DNA of 64,000 nt from Azospirillum soli (GTDB lineage: Bacteria; Pseudomonadota; Alphaproteobacteria; Azospirillales; Azospirillaceae). The notes beneath the pieces were generated by a model. It was given only the letters and a program-made list of their open reading frames with translations, did no database searches and had not been told where the DNA came from. The position numbers and the translations under genes were made by a program. The stretch lies in NCBI RefSeq assembly GCF_017876165.1, contig NZ_JAGINQ010000001.1, positions 248,001 to 312,000 of the forward strand. Direction: 5' to 3'. Positions 25,106 through 37,756 of this stretch are shown piece after piece (the stretch's first letter is position 1; each line of letters opens with the position of its first letter).

Positions 25106-28100
25106 TCAGACCGAGAAGTACTTGGCCTTGGGATGGTGCAGCACGATGGCCGAGGTGCTCTGCTCCGGGTGGAGCTGGAACTCGTCGGACATCTCCACCC
25201 CGATCCGGCCGGCGTCCAGCAGTTTCAAAAGCTGCTCCTGGTCGGCAAGGTTCGGGCAGGCCGGATAGCCGAAGCTGTAGCGGCTGCCGCGATAGGCCTG
25301 CTGCAACAGCTTCTCCTTGTCCCGGCTGTCCTCGGCTCCATAGCCCAGCTCGGCGCGGATGCGGGCGTGGACGTATTCCGCCATCGCCTCGGTCATCTCG
25401 ACCGACAGGCCGTGCAGGTAGAGATAGTCCTGGTACCGGTTCTCCGCGAACCAGTCCCGCGCCACGTCCGCGCAATGCTGGCCCATGGTGACGATCTGCA
25501 GGCCGATCACGTCCCGCTCCGGGTCGTTCACGTCCCGCAGGAAGTCGGCGATGCACTCCCCGTCCTCCTTGCCCTGGCGCGGCAGGGTGAAGCGGGCGGC
25601 CTCGGTGGTCCCGTCCTCACCGAACAGGATCACGTCGTTTCCGTCCGCCGCCGCCTTCCAGTAGCCGTAGACCGCCTGCGGCCGCAGGATCTCCTCCTTG
25701 GCGGCGATCTGAAGGATGCGGTCCAGCACCGGCCGCAGCTCCTTCTTCGACCACTCCTTGAACTCCTCGAAGGACTTGCCGTCCTTCCGGTAGCCCCACT
25801 GGAGCTGGTAGAGCATCCGCTCGTTCAGATAGGTGACCAGGGTCTTCAGCGGCACATGCTCGATGACCTTGGCGCCCCAGAACGGCGGGGTCGGCACCGG
25901 AACGCCCTCGGCCAGACGGTGGCGGCGCGCACGCACCGCCTCCTTGTCCACGGGGCCGGTGGCGGCGCTGGTCGCCTGCCCCAGCACGCGGCGGCGGTTG
26001 ACCGCCTTGCCCGCCCGCTTGGCCTGCTGGATGGCAAGGTGCTGGTCGAAGCTGCCCGTCACCACCTGATCCATCAGCGTCAGCCCGTCGAACGCGTCGC
26101 CCGCGTAGGCCACGCGGCCGGTGCCGTAGGACTTGGTGCAGTCCTCCTCCACATAGGCGCGGGTCAGCGCGGCACCGCCCAGCAGAACTGGCACCTCCAG
26201 CCCCTCGCGGGTCATCTCCTCCAGGTTTTCCCGCATGACGACCGTGGATTTCACCAGCAGGCCGGACATGCCGACGGCGTCCGCCTTATGCTCCTTGGCG
26301 GCCTGGATGATTGCCGATACCGGCTGCTTGATGCCCAGGTTGACGACCTTGTAGCCGTTGTTGGTCAGGATGATATCCACGAGGTTCTTGCCGATGTCGT
26401 GGACGTCGCCCTTCACGGTGGCCAGAACCAGCGTGCCCTTCTGCTGGCCCTCCACCTTCTCCATGTGCGGTTCCAGGTAGGCCACAGCGGCCTTCATAGT
26501 CTCCGCCGACTGGAGCACGAAGGGCAACTGCATCTTGCCGGCACCGAACAGCTCGCCCACCACCTTCATGCCGTCCAGCAGGAACGTGTTGATGATCTCC
26601 AGCGGCGAATGGGTCTTCATCGCCTCGGCGAGGTCGTCCTCAAGGCCGGTGCGGTCGCCGTCGACAATACGCTCCTTCAGCCGCCCCTCGACCGTCTCGG
26701 CGCGGGCCTTCTTCTTGGTGTCGGCGGCCTTGCGGCCCTCGAACAGCGACAGGAAGACCTGAAGCGGATCGTAGCCCTCGGCGCGACGGTCGAAGATCAG
26801 ATCCTCGGCGACCTTGGCCTCGTTCTCCGGGATCTGGTGCAGCGGCATGATCTTGGAGACGTGCACGATGGCGCCGGTCATCCCGCGCTTCACCGCGTGG
26901 TCGAGGAAGACCGAGTTCAGGACGTGCCGCGCCGCCGCGTTCAGGCCGAAGGAGACGTTCGACAGGCCCAGGATGATCTGGCAGCCGGGCATCTCCCGGG
27001 CGATGGCCTCGATGCCCTCCAGAGTCCAGACAGCCAGCTTGCGGTCGTCCTCGTTGCCGGTCGCGATGGTGAAGGTCAGCGGGTCGAACAGCAGGTCGGC
27101 CGGGGCGAGGCCGTACTCGTTCACCGCCAGATCGTAGAGCCGCTTGGCGATGGCGAGCTTGCGGTCCGGCGTCTTCGCCATGCCCTCCTCGTCGATGGTC
27201 AGGGCGATGACCGCGGCGCCGAACTTCTTGGCGAGCGCGAGGCGCTTGCGCGCCGGCTCCTCGCCGTCCTCGAAGTTGATGGAGTTGATGATGGCCTTGC
27301 CGCCGTACAGCGCCAGCGCCTTCTCAAGCACCCCGTACTCCGTGGAGTCGATGACCAGCGGCGCCGTCACCGAGCCGACGAAGCGCCGCACCACGGCCTG
27401 CATCTCGGCGGTCTCGTCGCGGCCGACGAAGGCGGTGCAGACGTCCAGCGAATGGCTGCCCTCCTTCACCTGCTCGCGGGCCATCTCGACGCAGCCGTCC
27501 CAGTCGTGACGCTCCTGAAGCTCGCGCCACTTCTTGGAGCCGTTGGCGTTGCAGCGTTCGCCGATGGCGAAGAAGGCGTTCTCCTGCCGCAGCGTGACCT
27601 GGGAGTAGAGCGAAGCCACCGCCGGCACCCAATGCACCGTGCGCCCCTTCGGCGCCGGGCGATGGCTGCCCGCCGGGGCCAGCTTGCGCAGCATCTGGTT
27701 GGCCGCCGCGATGTGCGGGACGTTGGTGCCGCAGCAACCGCCGACGAGGTTCACCCCGTCCTCAGTCACGAAGCGCTCCAGCCAGTGGGCGAAGTCGTCG
27801 GCGCGCAGTGGATAGTGGGTCTTGCCGTCCACCAGCTCCGGGAGGCCGGCGTTCGGCTGCACCGACACAAGGCCCGGCCAGTTCTGCGTCAGCCACTTGA
27901 CGTGCTCGCTCATCTCCAGCGGCCCGGTGGCGCAGTTCAGCCCCATCAGCGGCACATCGAGCGCCTGGATCACCGTGGCCGCCGCCGCGATGTCGGTGCC
28001 GACCAGCAGCGTGCCCGTGGTCTCCACCGTCACCTGCACGAAGACCGGGGTGTCGGAGCCGGCCTCCTTGCGGGCGCGCTTGATGCCGTTGACGGCGGCC

Positions 28101-28597
28101 TTGATCTGCAACGGGTCCTGGCAGGTTTCCACCAGAATCGCGTCGGCCCCGCCGGCGATCAGGCCGGAGGCCTGGACGAAGAAGCTGTCCTCAAGCTCCT
28201 GATAGGCGATGTGCCCCAGGCTCGGCAGCTTGGTGCCCGGCCCGATGGAGCCGATGACGAAGCGCGGCTGCCCGTCCTTGAAGGTCTCCGCCGCCTCGCG
28301 CGCCAGTTCGACCGCGCGCTGGTTGATCTCGAAGGCCTTTTCCGAAATGCCGAACTCGCCCAGCGTCACCGGGGAGGCGCCGAAGGTGTCGGTCTCCACC
28401 ATGTCCGCGCCGGCCTCGAAATAGCCGCGGTGGATCTCCCGCACGATGTCGGGGCGCGACAGCGGCAGGATGTCGGTGCAGTTCTCGTGCCCCCAGTAAT
28501 CCTTCTCGACGTCGAGGTCGAGCGCCTGGATGCGGCTGCCAAACCCGCCGTCGCAGAGCAGAACGCGGTCACGCAGGGTGTCGAGAATGTGGGGCAT
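25106..28597 (-). CDS. metH: Cobalamin-dependent methionine synthase
   Basis: Transfers the methyl of methyltetrahydrofolate to homocysteine through cobalamin, making methionine. All four modules are present in 1163 residues. The homocysteine domain has the zinc site GGCCGT near residue 287. A pterin-binding domain follows (AIGERCNANGSKKW). The B12 domain has the histidine ligand in KGDVHDIGKN near residue 731. The SAM-dependent reactivation domain has RGSRYSFGYPACP near residue 1113. It is slightly shorter than the 1227-residue E. coli enzyme but complete. It follows metF by about 40 bases in the operon headed by the ArsR-methyltransferase regulator. Confidence 0.98.
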   Translation of the reverse strand: MPHILDTLRDRVLLCDGGFGSRIQALDLDVEKDYWGHENCTDILPLSRPDIVREIHRGYFEAGADMVETDTFGASPVTLGEFGISEKAFEINQRAVELAREAAETFKDGQPRFVIGSIGPGTKLPSLGHIAYQELEDSFFVQASGLIAGGADAILVETCQDPLQIKAAVNGIKRARKEAGSDTPVFVQVTVETTGTLLVGTDIAAAATVIQALDVPLMGLNCATGPLEMSEHVKWLTQNWPGLVSVQPNAGLPELVDGKTHYPLRADDFAHWLERFVTEDGVNLVGGCCGTNVPHIAAANQMLRKLAPAGSHRPAPKGRTVHWVPAVASLYSQVTLRQENAFFAIGERCNANGSKKWRELQERHDWDGCVEMAREQVKEGSHSLDVCTAFVGRDETAEMQAVVRRFVGSVTAPLVIDSTEYGVLEKALALYGGKAIINSINFEDGEEPARKRLALAKKFGAAVIALTIDEEGMAKTPDRKLAIAKRLYDLAVNEYGLAPADLLFDPLTFTIATGNEDDRKLAVWTLEGIEAIAREMPGCQIILGLSNVSFGLNAAARHVLNSVFLDHAVKRGMTGAIVHVSKIMPLHQIPENEAKVAEDLIFDRRAEGYDPLQVFLSLFEGRKAADTKKKARAETVEGRLKERIVDGDRTGLEDDLAEAMKTHSPLEIINTFLLDGMKVVGELFGAGKMQLPFVLQSAETMKAAVAYLEPHMEKVEGQQKGTLVLATVKGDVHDIGKNLVDIILTNNGYKVVNLGIKQPVSAIIQAAKEHKADAVGMSGLLVKSTVVMRENLEEMTREGLEVPVLLGGAALTRAYVEEDCTKSYGTGRVAYAGDAFDGLTLMDQVVTGSFDQHLAIQQAKRAGKAVNRRRVLGQATSAATGPVDKEAVRARRHRLAEGVPVPTPPFWGAKVIEHVPLKTLVTYLNERMLYQLQWGYRKDGKSFEEFKEWSKKELRPVLDRILQIAAKEEILRPQAVYGYWKAAADGNDVILFGEDGTTEAARFTLPRQGKEDGECIADFLRDVNDPERDVIGLQIVTMGQHCADVARDWFAENRYQDYLYLHGLSVEMTEAMAEYVHARIRAELGYGAEDSRDKEKLLQQAYRGSRYSFGYPACPNLADQEQLLKLLDAGRIGVEMSDEFQLHPEQSTSAIVLHHPKAKYFSV

Positions 28598-28639
28598 GGA
28601 GAAAACGCCTCAAGTAAGAAATGGACGGCGACAAACGGT

Positions 28640-30501
<1,862 letters not shown>

Positions 30502-30569
30502 GCCGCTGACCAACGTTCCGCCACCGCCCATGCACGGGCGAGCCACCACGGCCCGCCGCCCTGGATACA

Positions 30570-30598
30570 GATATAAAGATATCTTTATGCAGCGTAAA
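30570..30598 (-). promoter_or_regulatory. Predicted promoter of the regulator-metF-metH operon
   Basis: Reading the minus strand, TTTACG (30598-30593), a 17-base spacer and TATATC (30575-30570). The palindromic operator at 30573-30588 overlaps the spacer and -10, an arrangement suited to repression. The rest of the 30502-30886 gap shows no gene; a promoter for mlaA presumably lies in it but none stands out. Confidence 0.45.
30573..30588. promoter_or_regulatory. Palindromic operator, probable SahR-type site
   Basis: ATAAAGATATCTTTAT is a perfect 16-bp palindrome, strikingly AT-rich for this DNA, located 72 bases upstream of the regulator's start. It resembles the AT-rich palindromes described for SahR in proteobacteria; that match is from memory and unverified. 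Confidence 0.7.
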
Positions 30599-30886
30599 CC
30601 CGTTTTCGCACAAAGCGCACAAAGCCCATCACAATTCGCGGCGGCCGTCCGCAGGTGACAATCCCGGCGCAGCGATTCTACCACGTTTGCGCGTGGACCG
30701 CCCGTGACCTCATGTGGCACGCTGGTCAAACGGCGACGCCTGTGCTAGTGGACTGAAAGAGCGGGCGTTGCGCGGTTTCCACCGGGTGATGTCCGGCACC
30801 GACACGCCAGTCCCGACCCTGATTTCACATTGCGGACGGGACCGGCAGACCGAACAGAGTTGAGCCTCCAGAAAGAGCCGTCGCCG

Positions 30887-31663
30887 ATGAAGCTGGCCAA
30901 TTTCACCCGCTCCTTCCTTCGCTCGGCCGCCGTGGCCGTGTTCGCCCTTGCCGCCACGGGCTGCGCCAGCACGCCCGCCACCAGCGAAGCGGACGCCACG
31001 ATCAGCGACCCGTTGGAGGTCCCGAACCGCTTCGTCTTCGCCGTCAACGAGGCGGCCGACATCCTTTTGATTCGCCCAACGACCGAGGTTTACGTGGGCG
31101 TCGTCCCAGACCCGGTGCGGCAGGCGGTGCACAACTTCATCCAGAACCTGTTGAGCCCGCTCTACATCGCCAACAACCTGCTGCAGGGCGATTTCGAGGG
31201 CGCGCAGATCGCCACCGGCCGCTTCATGACCAACAGCATCCTGGGCATCGGCGGCCTCGCCGACGTCGCGGCGGAAGCCGGCCTGCCGGAGCAGCCGGAG
31301 GACTTCGGCCAGACGCTCGCGGTCTGGGGCCTCGGTTCCGGTCCCTACATCGTGCTGCCGCTGGTCGGTCCGTCCAACGTCCGCGACACGGTCGGCCTCG
31401 GCGTGGACACCATCGGCGACCCGCTGCGCATCTGGGGCTACGCCACCGATCACAAGAACCTTCTGTACGCACGCACCGGCGCCGCCGTGGTGGACCGCCG
31501 TTCGCAGGTGCTGAAGGAGATCGACGACCTGCGCCGCAACTCGCTCGATTTCTACGCGACGGCGCGCAGCCTGTACGCGCAGCAGCGTGCGGCCGCGATT
31601 CGCGACAACGCGGCCACGGCGACTCCGGAATTCCCGGAGTTCAACGATACCCCGACGAAGTGA
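30887..31663 (+). CDS. mlaA: MlaA/VacJ outer-membrane lipoprotein
   Basis: Outer-membrane component of the Mla system, which removes misplaced phospholipids from the outer leaflet. The 258 residues start with a lipoprotein signal peptide ending ALAATGCAS. Family motifs are DPLEVPNRFVFAVNEA, VPDPVRQAVHNFIQNLLSP, the FMTNSILGIGGLADVA stretch and LPLVGPSNVRDTVGL. ATG 30887 begins directly at the signal peptide. mlaC follows on the same strand 82 bases later; the inner-membrane MlaFED genes are not in the window. Confidence 0.96.
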   Translation: MKLANFTRSFLRSAAVAVFALAATGCASTPATSEADATISDPLEVPNRFVFAVNEAADILLIRPTTEVYVGVVPDPVRQAVHNFIQNLLSPLYIANNLLQGDFEGAQIATGRFMTNSILGIGGLADVAAEAGLPEQPEDFGQTLAVWGLGSGPYIVLPLVGPSNVRDTVGLGVDTIGDPLRIWGYATDHKNLLYARTGAAVVDRRSQVLKEIDDLRRNSLDFYATARSLYAQQRAAAIRDNAATATPEFPEFNDTPTK

Positions 31664-31745
31664 GGACCGGCGAAACGCCGCGGATGCCGGGCATGCGGTC
31701 ATTGACCGTTGACAAAGCGTCTGCGGCTGCCACTTTTGCCTTGCC

Positions 31746-32363
31746 ATGCTGACACGTCGCCTGTTCCTCGTGTGCGCGGCCCTGCTCGCGGTGAGCAGCT
31801 GGGCCGTCCGCCCCGCCAACGCCCAGTCGGCCGACCCGGCTGCGGCCGCGTTCATCCAGAATCTGGGGAACGAAGCCGTCTCCACCTTCTCCAACAAAAG
31901 CGTGCCGCGCGATCAGGCGGTCCAGCGCTTCCGCGGCCTGCTCTATCAGGGCTTCGACGTGCCCTACATCGGACGCTGGGTGCTGGGACGCTACTGGAAC
32001 AGCGCCTCCCCACAGCAGCAGGCCGAATACCAGAAACTGTTCGAGCAGCTGATCGTCAAAACCTACGCCGACCGATTCGTTGAGTATTCGGGCGAGACCT
32101 TCAAGATCGTCGGCAACCAGCCGGCGGGCGAGACCGATTCCTCCGTCACCACCCAGATCGTTCGCCCCAACGGCCCCCCGGTGAACGTGGACTGGCGCGT
32201 GCGCAAGCGCGACAACCAGTACAAGATCATCGACGTGATGGTCGAGGGCGTCAGCATGGGCATCACCCAGCGCCAGGAGTTCGCGTCCGTCATCCAGCAG
32301 AGCGGCGGCAATGTCGAAGGCCTGATCCAGGCGCTGCGCCGGAAGGTTGGACAGGCGGGCTGA
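31746..32363 (+). CDS. mlaC: MlaC periplasmic phospholipid-binding protein
   Basis: Shuttles phospholipids between MlaA at the outer membrane and the MlaFEDB transporter. The 205 residues open with a signal peptide (RLFLVCAALLAVSSWA ... ANA). FSNKSVPRDQAVQRFRGLL, FDVPYIGRWVLGRYW and the VDWRVRKRDNQYKIIDVMVEG stretch are characteristic of the family. It is the second gene of the mlaA-mlaC pair and is followed within 30 bases by an intrinsic terminator. Confidence 0.95.
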   Translation: MLTRRLFLVCAALLAVSSWAVRPANAQSADPAAAAFIQNLGNEAVSTFSNKSVPRDQAVQRFRGLLYQGFDVPYIGRWVLGRYWNSASPQQQAEYQKLFEQLIVKTYADRFVEYSGETFKIVGNQPAGETDSSVTTQIVRPNGPPVNVDWRVRKRDNQYKIIDVMVEGVSMGITQRQEFASVIQQSGGNVEGLIQALRRKVGQAG

Positions 32364-32389
32364 CCGAACAACCATCGGGAACCGCAATC

Positions 32390-32417
32390 AAGGCCGCCGT
32401 TTTGGCGGCCTTTTTTG
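32390..32417 (+). terminator. Intrinsic terminator of mlaA-mlaC
   Basis: AAGGCCGCC, loop GTTTT, GGCGGCCTT, followed by a run of Ts, 27 bases after the mlaC stop. Confidence 0.92.
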
Positions 32418-32515
32418 TGTCCAGAGGCAACGCCGATACGGTGACGGAACACGCCCGGCGGGTTATCCTTCCCGCCACAGCTTCCTTTTTACGCGATGAT
32501 GGGCGCACACAGCCG

Positions 32516-33997
32516 ATGGCCGAGCGAGATCCGAAGGAGATCGAAGAGATCAAGGCGATCATCGTCGCCCATCAGCACTGGCTGAAGCGGCGTGGCGGCA
32601 AGCGCGCCGATCTCAGCTTCCGCGACCTGTCGCGGCTGAATTTGGAGACGGTCAGCCTGATGGGCGCCAAACTGGCCGGGACCAACCTCGCGGGTGCTCG
32701 GCTCGCCAAGGCCGACCTGTCGCAGGCGGACCTGTTCGGCGCCGACCTGGAAGGCGCCAATCTGGTCGGGGCTACCCTGGCCGGCGCGGACCTGCGCGGC
32801 GCCAACCTGCACCGGGCCGTGCTGACCGACGCCAACTTGCGCGGCGCCGATTTCCGGGCGGGCGCGTTGATGGGGGATGCCCCCGACTCGACCAAAGGCA
32901 ACGGCACCACCCGGCTGACCGAGGCCAAGATGGAGCGGTCCATTCTGGCCGGGGCCAACTTCAACGGCTGCGACCTCAGCGGCGCCGACCTCAACGACTC
33001 CGACCTGTCGGGCGCCGAGCTTGGCTCCGCCGTTCTGGTCGGCACCGACCTGCACGGCGCCACGCTGGACGGCGCCACCTTCGGCGGAACGGTGATCGAC
33101 CAAGCCACGCTGGCGCGCACCTACATCCCCTTCGCCCTGCCCCCGGACGCCATCGTTCAGCCCAGCTATAAGCCGATGACGCTGCCCGACTTCCTGACGG
33201 CCGTCGCGGCGCACGAACGCTGGGTAGACAGCCAGGGAGCCGATGGGCGCCGGCTCGACCTCGACCTGATTTCTGTGTCCGGGGCCGACCTGAGCGGCCG
33301 GATGCTGTCCGCCATCCGCCTGCGCCGCTGCCGGTTGCCGGGCGCCAAGCTCGCCGGGGCGCGGCTGGAGATGGCCGATCTTTCCTACAGCGACCTGAAT
33401 GGGGCCGACCTGACCGAGGCCGACCTGCGCGGCACGAACCTGCGCCGGGCCTGTCTTGCCCGCGCCGTTCTGAGGAAGGCGGACGCGCGCCCGGCCAGCC
33501 TTGCCGGTGGGCGGGCGTGGCCGGCCAATTTCGACGGCGCGGATTTCTCGGCCGCCGACCTGCGGGACGCCCGCATGGGCGAGGCGGTGCTGCACTCCGC
33601 CACGCTGGCCGGCGCGAAGCTCAAAGGCTCCGGCATCGCCATGCCCGAGGCGACCTCCCCGCCCCCGCCGGCCGATCCGCAGGAGCGGCGCCGGCAGAAG
33701 CGCTTCGTGCGGCCCGGCCTTGTGGTCCAGACCGCACGGGGCACGCACCAGACCCGGAACTGGTCCATCGGCGGCATGTGCTTGCGGGCGCCCGAGCAGC
33801 CCTTCGAGCGGGGCGAGATGATCGAGGCCCGCGTGACCATGGCCGACCGCCAGGACGTCACGGCCACCGCCCAGTTCATTGTCCTGCACCAGAACAAGGC
33901 CAAGGGTCAGGTGTCGGTGCGCTTCCATCAATACAGCGACGAGCTGAAGGTGCTGCTGAAGACCGCCTTCCTGGAGCACCAGAAGCAGGCGGGCTGA
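32516..33997 (+). CDS. Pentapeptide-repeat protein fused to a PilZ domain
   Basis: A 493-residue cytoplasmic fusion. Two blocks of pentapeptide repeats (about residues 25-205 and 255-380; e.g. AKADLSQADLFGADLEGANL) are each introduced by a helical HxxW motif: AHQHWLKRRGGKRADLS and AHERWVDSQGADGRRLDL. The C-terminal 108 residues form a PilZ-type cyclic di-GMP receptor with RRRQKR (RxxxR) and NWSIGGM (the [D/N]xSxxG motif). Binding residues are intact, so c-di-GMP binding is likely; the output is unknown. No signal peptide. The start ATG follows the mlaC terminator by about 100 bases. It is followed by a family 1 multi-hairpin repeat. Confidence 0.85.
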   Translation: MAERDPKEIEEIKAIIVAHQHWLKRRGGKRADLSFRDLSRLNLETVSLMGAKLAGTNLAGARLAKADLSQADLFGADLEGANLVGATLAGADLRGANLHRAVLTDANLRGADFRAGALMGDAPDSTKGNGTTRLTEAKMERSILAGANFNGCDLSGADLNDSDLSGAELGSAVLVGTDLHGATLDGATFGGTVIDQATLARTYIPFALPPDAIVQPSYKPMTLPDFLTAVAAHERWVDSQGADGRRLDLDLISVSGADLSGRMLSAIRLRRCRLPGAKLAGARLEMADLSYSDLNGADLTEADLRGTNLRRACLARAVLRKADARPASLAGGRAWPANFDGADFSAADLRDARMGEAVLHSATLAGAKLKGSGIAMPEATSPPPPADPQERRRQKRFVRPGLVVQTARGTHQTRNWSIGGMCLRAPEQPFERGEMIEARVTMADRQDVTATAQFIVLHQNKAKGQVSVRFHQYSDELKVLLKTAFLEHQKQAG

Positions 33998-34015
33998 ACG
34001 GCAAAATAAAAAATG

Positions 34016-34146
34016 CCCCTCTCCCTTGATGGGAGAGGGGTTGGGGTGAGGGTGGCACCGGCAAATGCCGGCCGGAAATTTTCCTTCCGCCCTGCCGGGC
34101 GTAATCACCCCTCATCCCAACCCTTCTCCCACAAGGGGAGAAGGGC
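34016..34146. repeat. Multi-hairpin repeat with inverted ends (family 1)
   Basis: It starts CCCCTCTCCC-TTGAT-GGGAGAGGGG then TGGGGTGAGGG, and ends CCCCTCATCCC then CCTTCTCCC-ACAA-GGGGAGAAGG, so the two ends are near reverse complements. The centre holds GCCGGC/CCGG-type stems. A close copy lies at 61211-61330. It sits between the convergent pentapeptide-PilZ gene and ettA. Confidence 0.82.
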
Positions 34147-34159
34147 TTTTCTTTTGCCC

Positions 34160-35836
<1,677 letters not shown>

Positions 35837-35957
35837 GCGCCGCTCCGACCCTTCTGCACGGGAGAGAAAATAAGGACGCCACCCGCGGCGCCGCTTCGCT
35901 TGCCCTGCGTTTTAGCGCATAAGGACGCATCGTTAAACGACGAAGGAGGGGAAGCGG

Positions 35958-36425
35958 GTGGTGGAGGTCTATGTGGATGCCGATGCCTGCCCAGTAAAGG
36001 CCGAAATTTACCGGGTTGCCGGCCGCAACGGACTGAAGGTCTGGATCGTCAGCAACGGCCCGCTGCGCCTGCCGACCGAATGCCTGTCCGAACTGGTCGT
36101 CGTCGGGTCGGAATTCGACGCCGCCGACAACTGGATCGCCGAGCGGGCGACCGAAACCGACATCGTCGTCACCGCCGACATCCAGCTGGCCGACCGCTGC
36201 GTGAAGCGCAAGGCCGTCGTCATCGGCCCGACCGGCCGGCCCTTCACCGAGGATTCCATCGGCTCGGCGCTGGCAACCCGCGCGCTGATGCAGGATTTGC
36301 GGGACATGGGCGTGGTCAGCGGCGGCAACAAGCCGATGAGCCAGCAGGACAAATCGCAGTTCCTTCAGGCGTTGGACCAGGCGATCCAGGCGCTCAAGGC
36401 CGGCCGTCGTCCGAAGTGGCGGTGA
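35958..36425 (+). CDS. UPF0178 (YaiI/YqxD) family protein
   Basis: Conserved 155-residue protein with a NYN/PIN-like fold and no established activity. MVEVYVDADACPVKAEIYRVA, FDAADNWIAERA, IVVTADIQLADRC and the C-terminal LRDMGVVSGGNKPMSQQDKSQFLQALD are the family hallmarks, and the aspartates suggest a possible nuclease site. It starts at GTG, with GGAGGGG about nine bases upstream; a second GTG is next to it. Its 3' end overlaps the convergent PAS gene by 32 bases. Confidence 0.9.
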   Translation: MVEVYVDADACPVKAEIYRVAGRNGLKVWIVSNGPLRLPTECLSELVVVGSEFDAADNWIAERATETDIVVTADIQLADRCVKRKAVVIGPTGRPFTEDSIGSALATRALMQDLRDMGVVSGGNKPMSQQDKSQFLQALDQAIQALKAGRRPKWR

Positions 36426-37728
36426 GCGGCAGGGCCTGATCAGCGGCGACCGCGCGGGCCTCGCCGTGGGTGGTCACACCCCGCTCGCCCAGCCGGGACA
36501 GCAGCGCGGCGGCCAGTTCGGCCTGCACCAGCGCCGGCGTGAAGGGGCCTGAGCGCGGGTTTGGCGCGATGCCGAAGGCGGTGGCCAAGCGGTCGAGCGA
36601 CGCCCCGTCCAACGCCGGATCCAGCGCCGCCGCCAGCCGGCCGAGGTCGAGGGACGGCGGCGGCTCCGGTTCGGGCAAGCCGGCCCGAACGCAGGCGCGG
36701 GTCAGCGCGGCGAGCGCCGTTTCCACCCCGACACCGACCACCACGCAGCCGTGCAGAGCCTCCGCGATCACCGGCCACGCGGCGTGGAAGGGACGCGCCC
36801 CCTCCACCATGGCGGAGGTCACGCCGTGGACCGCCGTCGCCTCCGCCGGCACCGGCCCGCCTTGGTCCACAAACAGGTCCAGCGACAGGGTGCGGAAGAC
36901 GCGCGGACCGGCCAGCCGCACCGTGCCGACCGCGATCACGCCCCCTTCGTCCGGGGTCGGCGCCGTGGTGGCGATCCACAGGCTGACGAGCGGCAGGGCC
37001 GGCAACGGCTCCTCGTCGCCAAGGTGTGGAGCCCGCGCGGCCGGACGGATCACCGTTCGCTCGCCGCTCAGCAACAGGTGCCGGTCGGCGCCCCGGACCG
37101 GGAAGACCAGGACCAAGCCGGCTTGCAGGCCAAGATCCTTGACGCGGACGGGCACCTCCGCCCCCTCCGCCCGGCGCAGGACGGCGGAAACGGCCTGTCC
37201 GTCCTCGCGCGCCCGCTCGATGGCGCGGAACAGTTCCGGGCGGGACAGGCGGTCGTAAACATCGCCCCCGGCCTCAATGCCCAGCAAGGCGGAGGCGGCG
37301 GCGTTCAGAACCTCGACCCGGCCGAGGTCGTCGATGACCACCACCGGTTCCTCCAGCACGGAGACGACGCCGGACAGGCGGTCGCCGGAACGGGCGATAC
37401 CCTGGCGGTCGTGCCGCAGGAATTCCGCCAGGGCGTGGGCGAGGCGTCCGGCTTCGTCTTTCCCGGCGGCTTGAGCGAAGTCCGGCCCGCCGCGCCCATG
37501 CGGCATGGACAGCAGGTCGCCCAGACGTTCGAGGTCGCGGAAGTGCCGGCCGAGCCGGGCGAAGACCGCCCACAGGGCGACGATGCCCGCCGCGACCACA
37601 GCGATGTCCGTGTAGTAGGCGATGGGATCCCCGGCGAGCAGCCGGCTGGCCTCCATCCCGAGATAGGCGAACGCCAACCCCGCCATCGCCAGACCCAACA
37701 TCACCACACGCCGCGCGCCGCCCGTCAT
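36394..37728 (-). CDS. Membrane PAS protein with degenerate DnaQ-like exonuclease domain
   Basis: A 444-residue protein with two N-terminal membrane helices (residues 8-25 and 41-58) and a short linker with charged helices. A PAS domain follows at about 118-215 (LEEPVVVIDDLGRVEVLNAA). Residues about 246-420 resemble DEDD exonucleases of the PolC/DnaQ type: LVSLWIATTAPTPDEG occupies the place of the usual DxETTG motif but lacks its acids, while the HGVTSAM motif is kept. The exonuclease is therefore probably inactive and used as a binding module. No kinase or GGDEF domain is present. Overlaps the convergent UPF0178 gene by 32 bases. Confidence 0.7.
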   Translation of the reverse strand: MTGGARRVVMLGLAMAGLAFAYLGMEASRLLAGDPIAYYTDIAVVAAGIVALWAVFARLGRHFRDLERLGDLLSMPHGRGGPDFAQAAGKDEAGRLAHALAEFLRHDRQGIARSGDRLSGVVSVLEEPVVVIDDLGRVEVLNAAASALLGIEAGGDVYDRLSRPELFRAIERAREDGQAVSAVLRRAEGAEVPVRVKDLGLQAGLVLVFPVRGADRHLLLSGERTVIRPAARAPHLGDEEPLPALPLVSLWIATTAPTPDEGGVIAVGTVRLAGPRVFRTLSLDLFVDQGGPVPAEATAVHGVTSAMVEGARPFHAAWPVIAEALHGCVVVGVGVETALAALTRACVRAGLPEPEPPPSLDLGRLAAALDPALDGASLDRLATAFGIAPNPRSGPFTPALVQAELAAALLSRLGERGVTTHGEARAVAADQALPLTATSDDGRP

Positions 37729-37756
37729 CGGGCCGTCTCCCCTGTCAGCCTTTTCG

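Noticed and set aside
30502-30600. SAM riboswitch in front of the metF-metH operon
   Set aside because: No conserved SAM-riboswitch core is visible; the palindromic operator and DNA-binding regulator explain control better.
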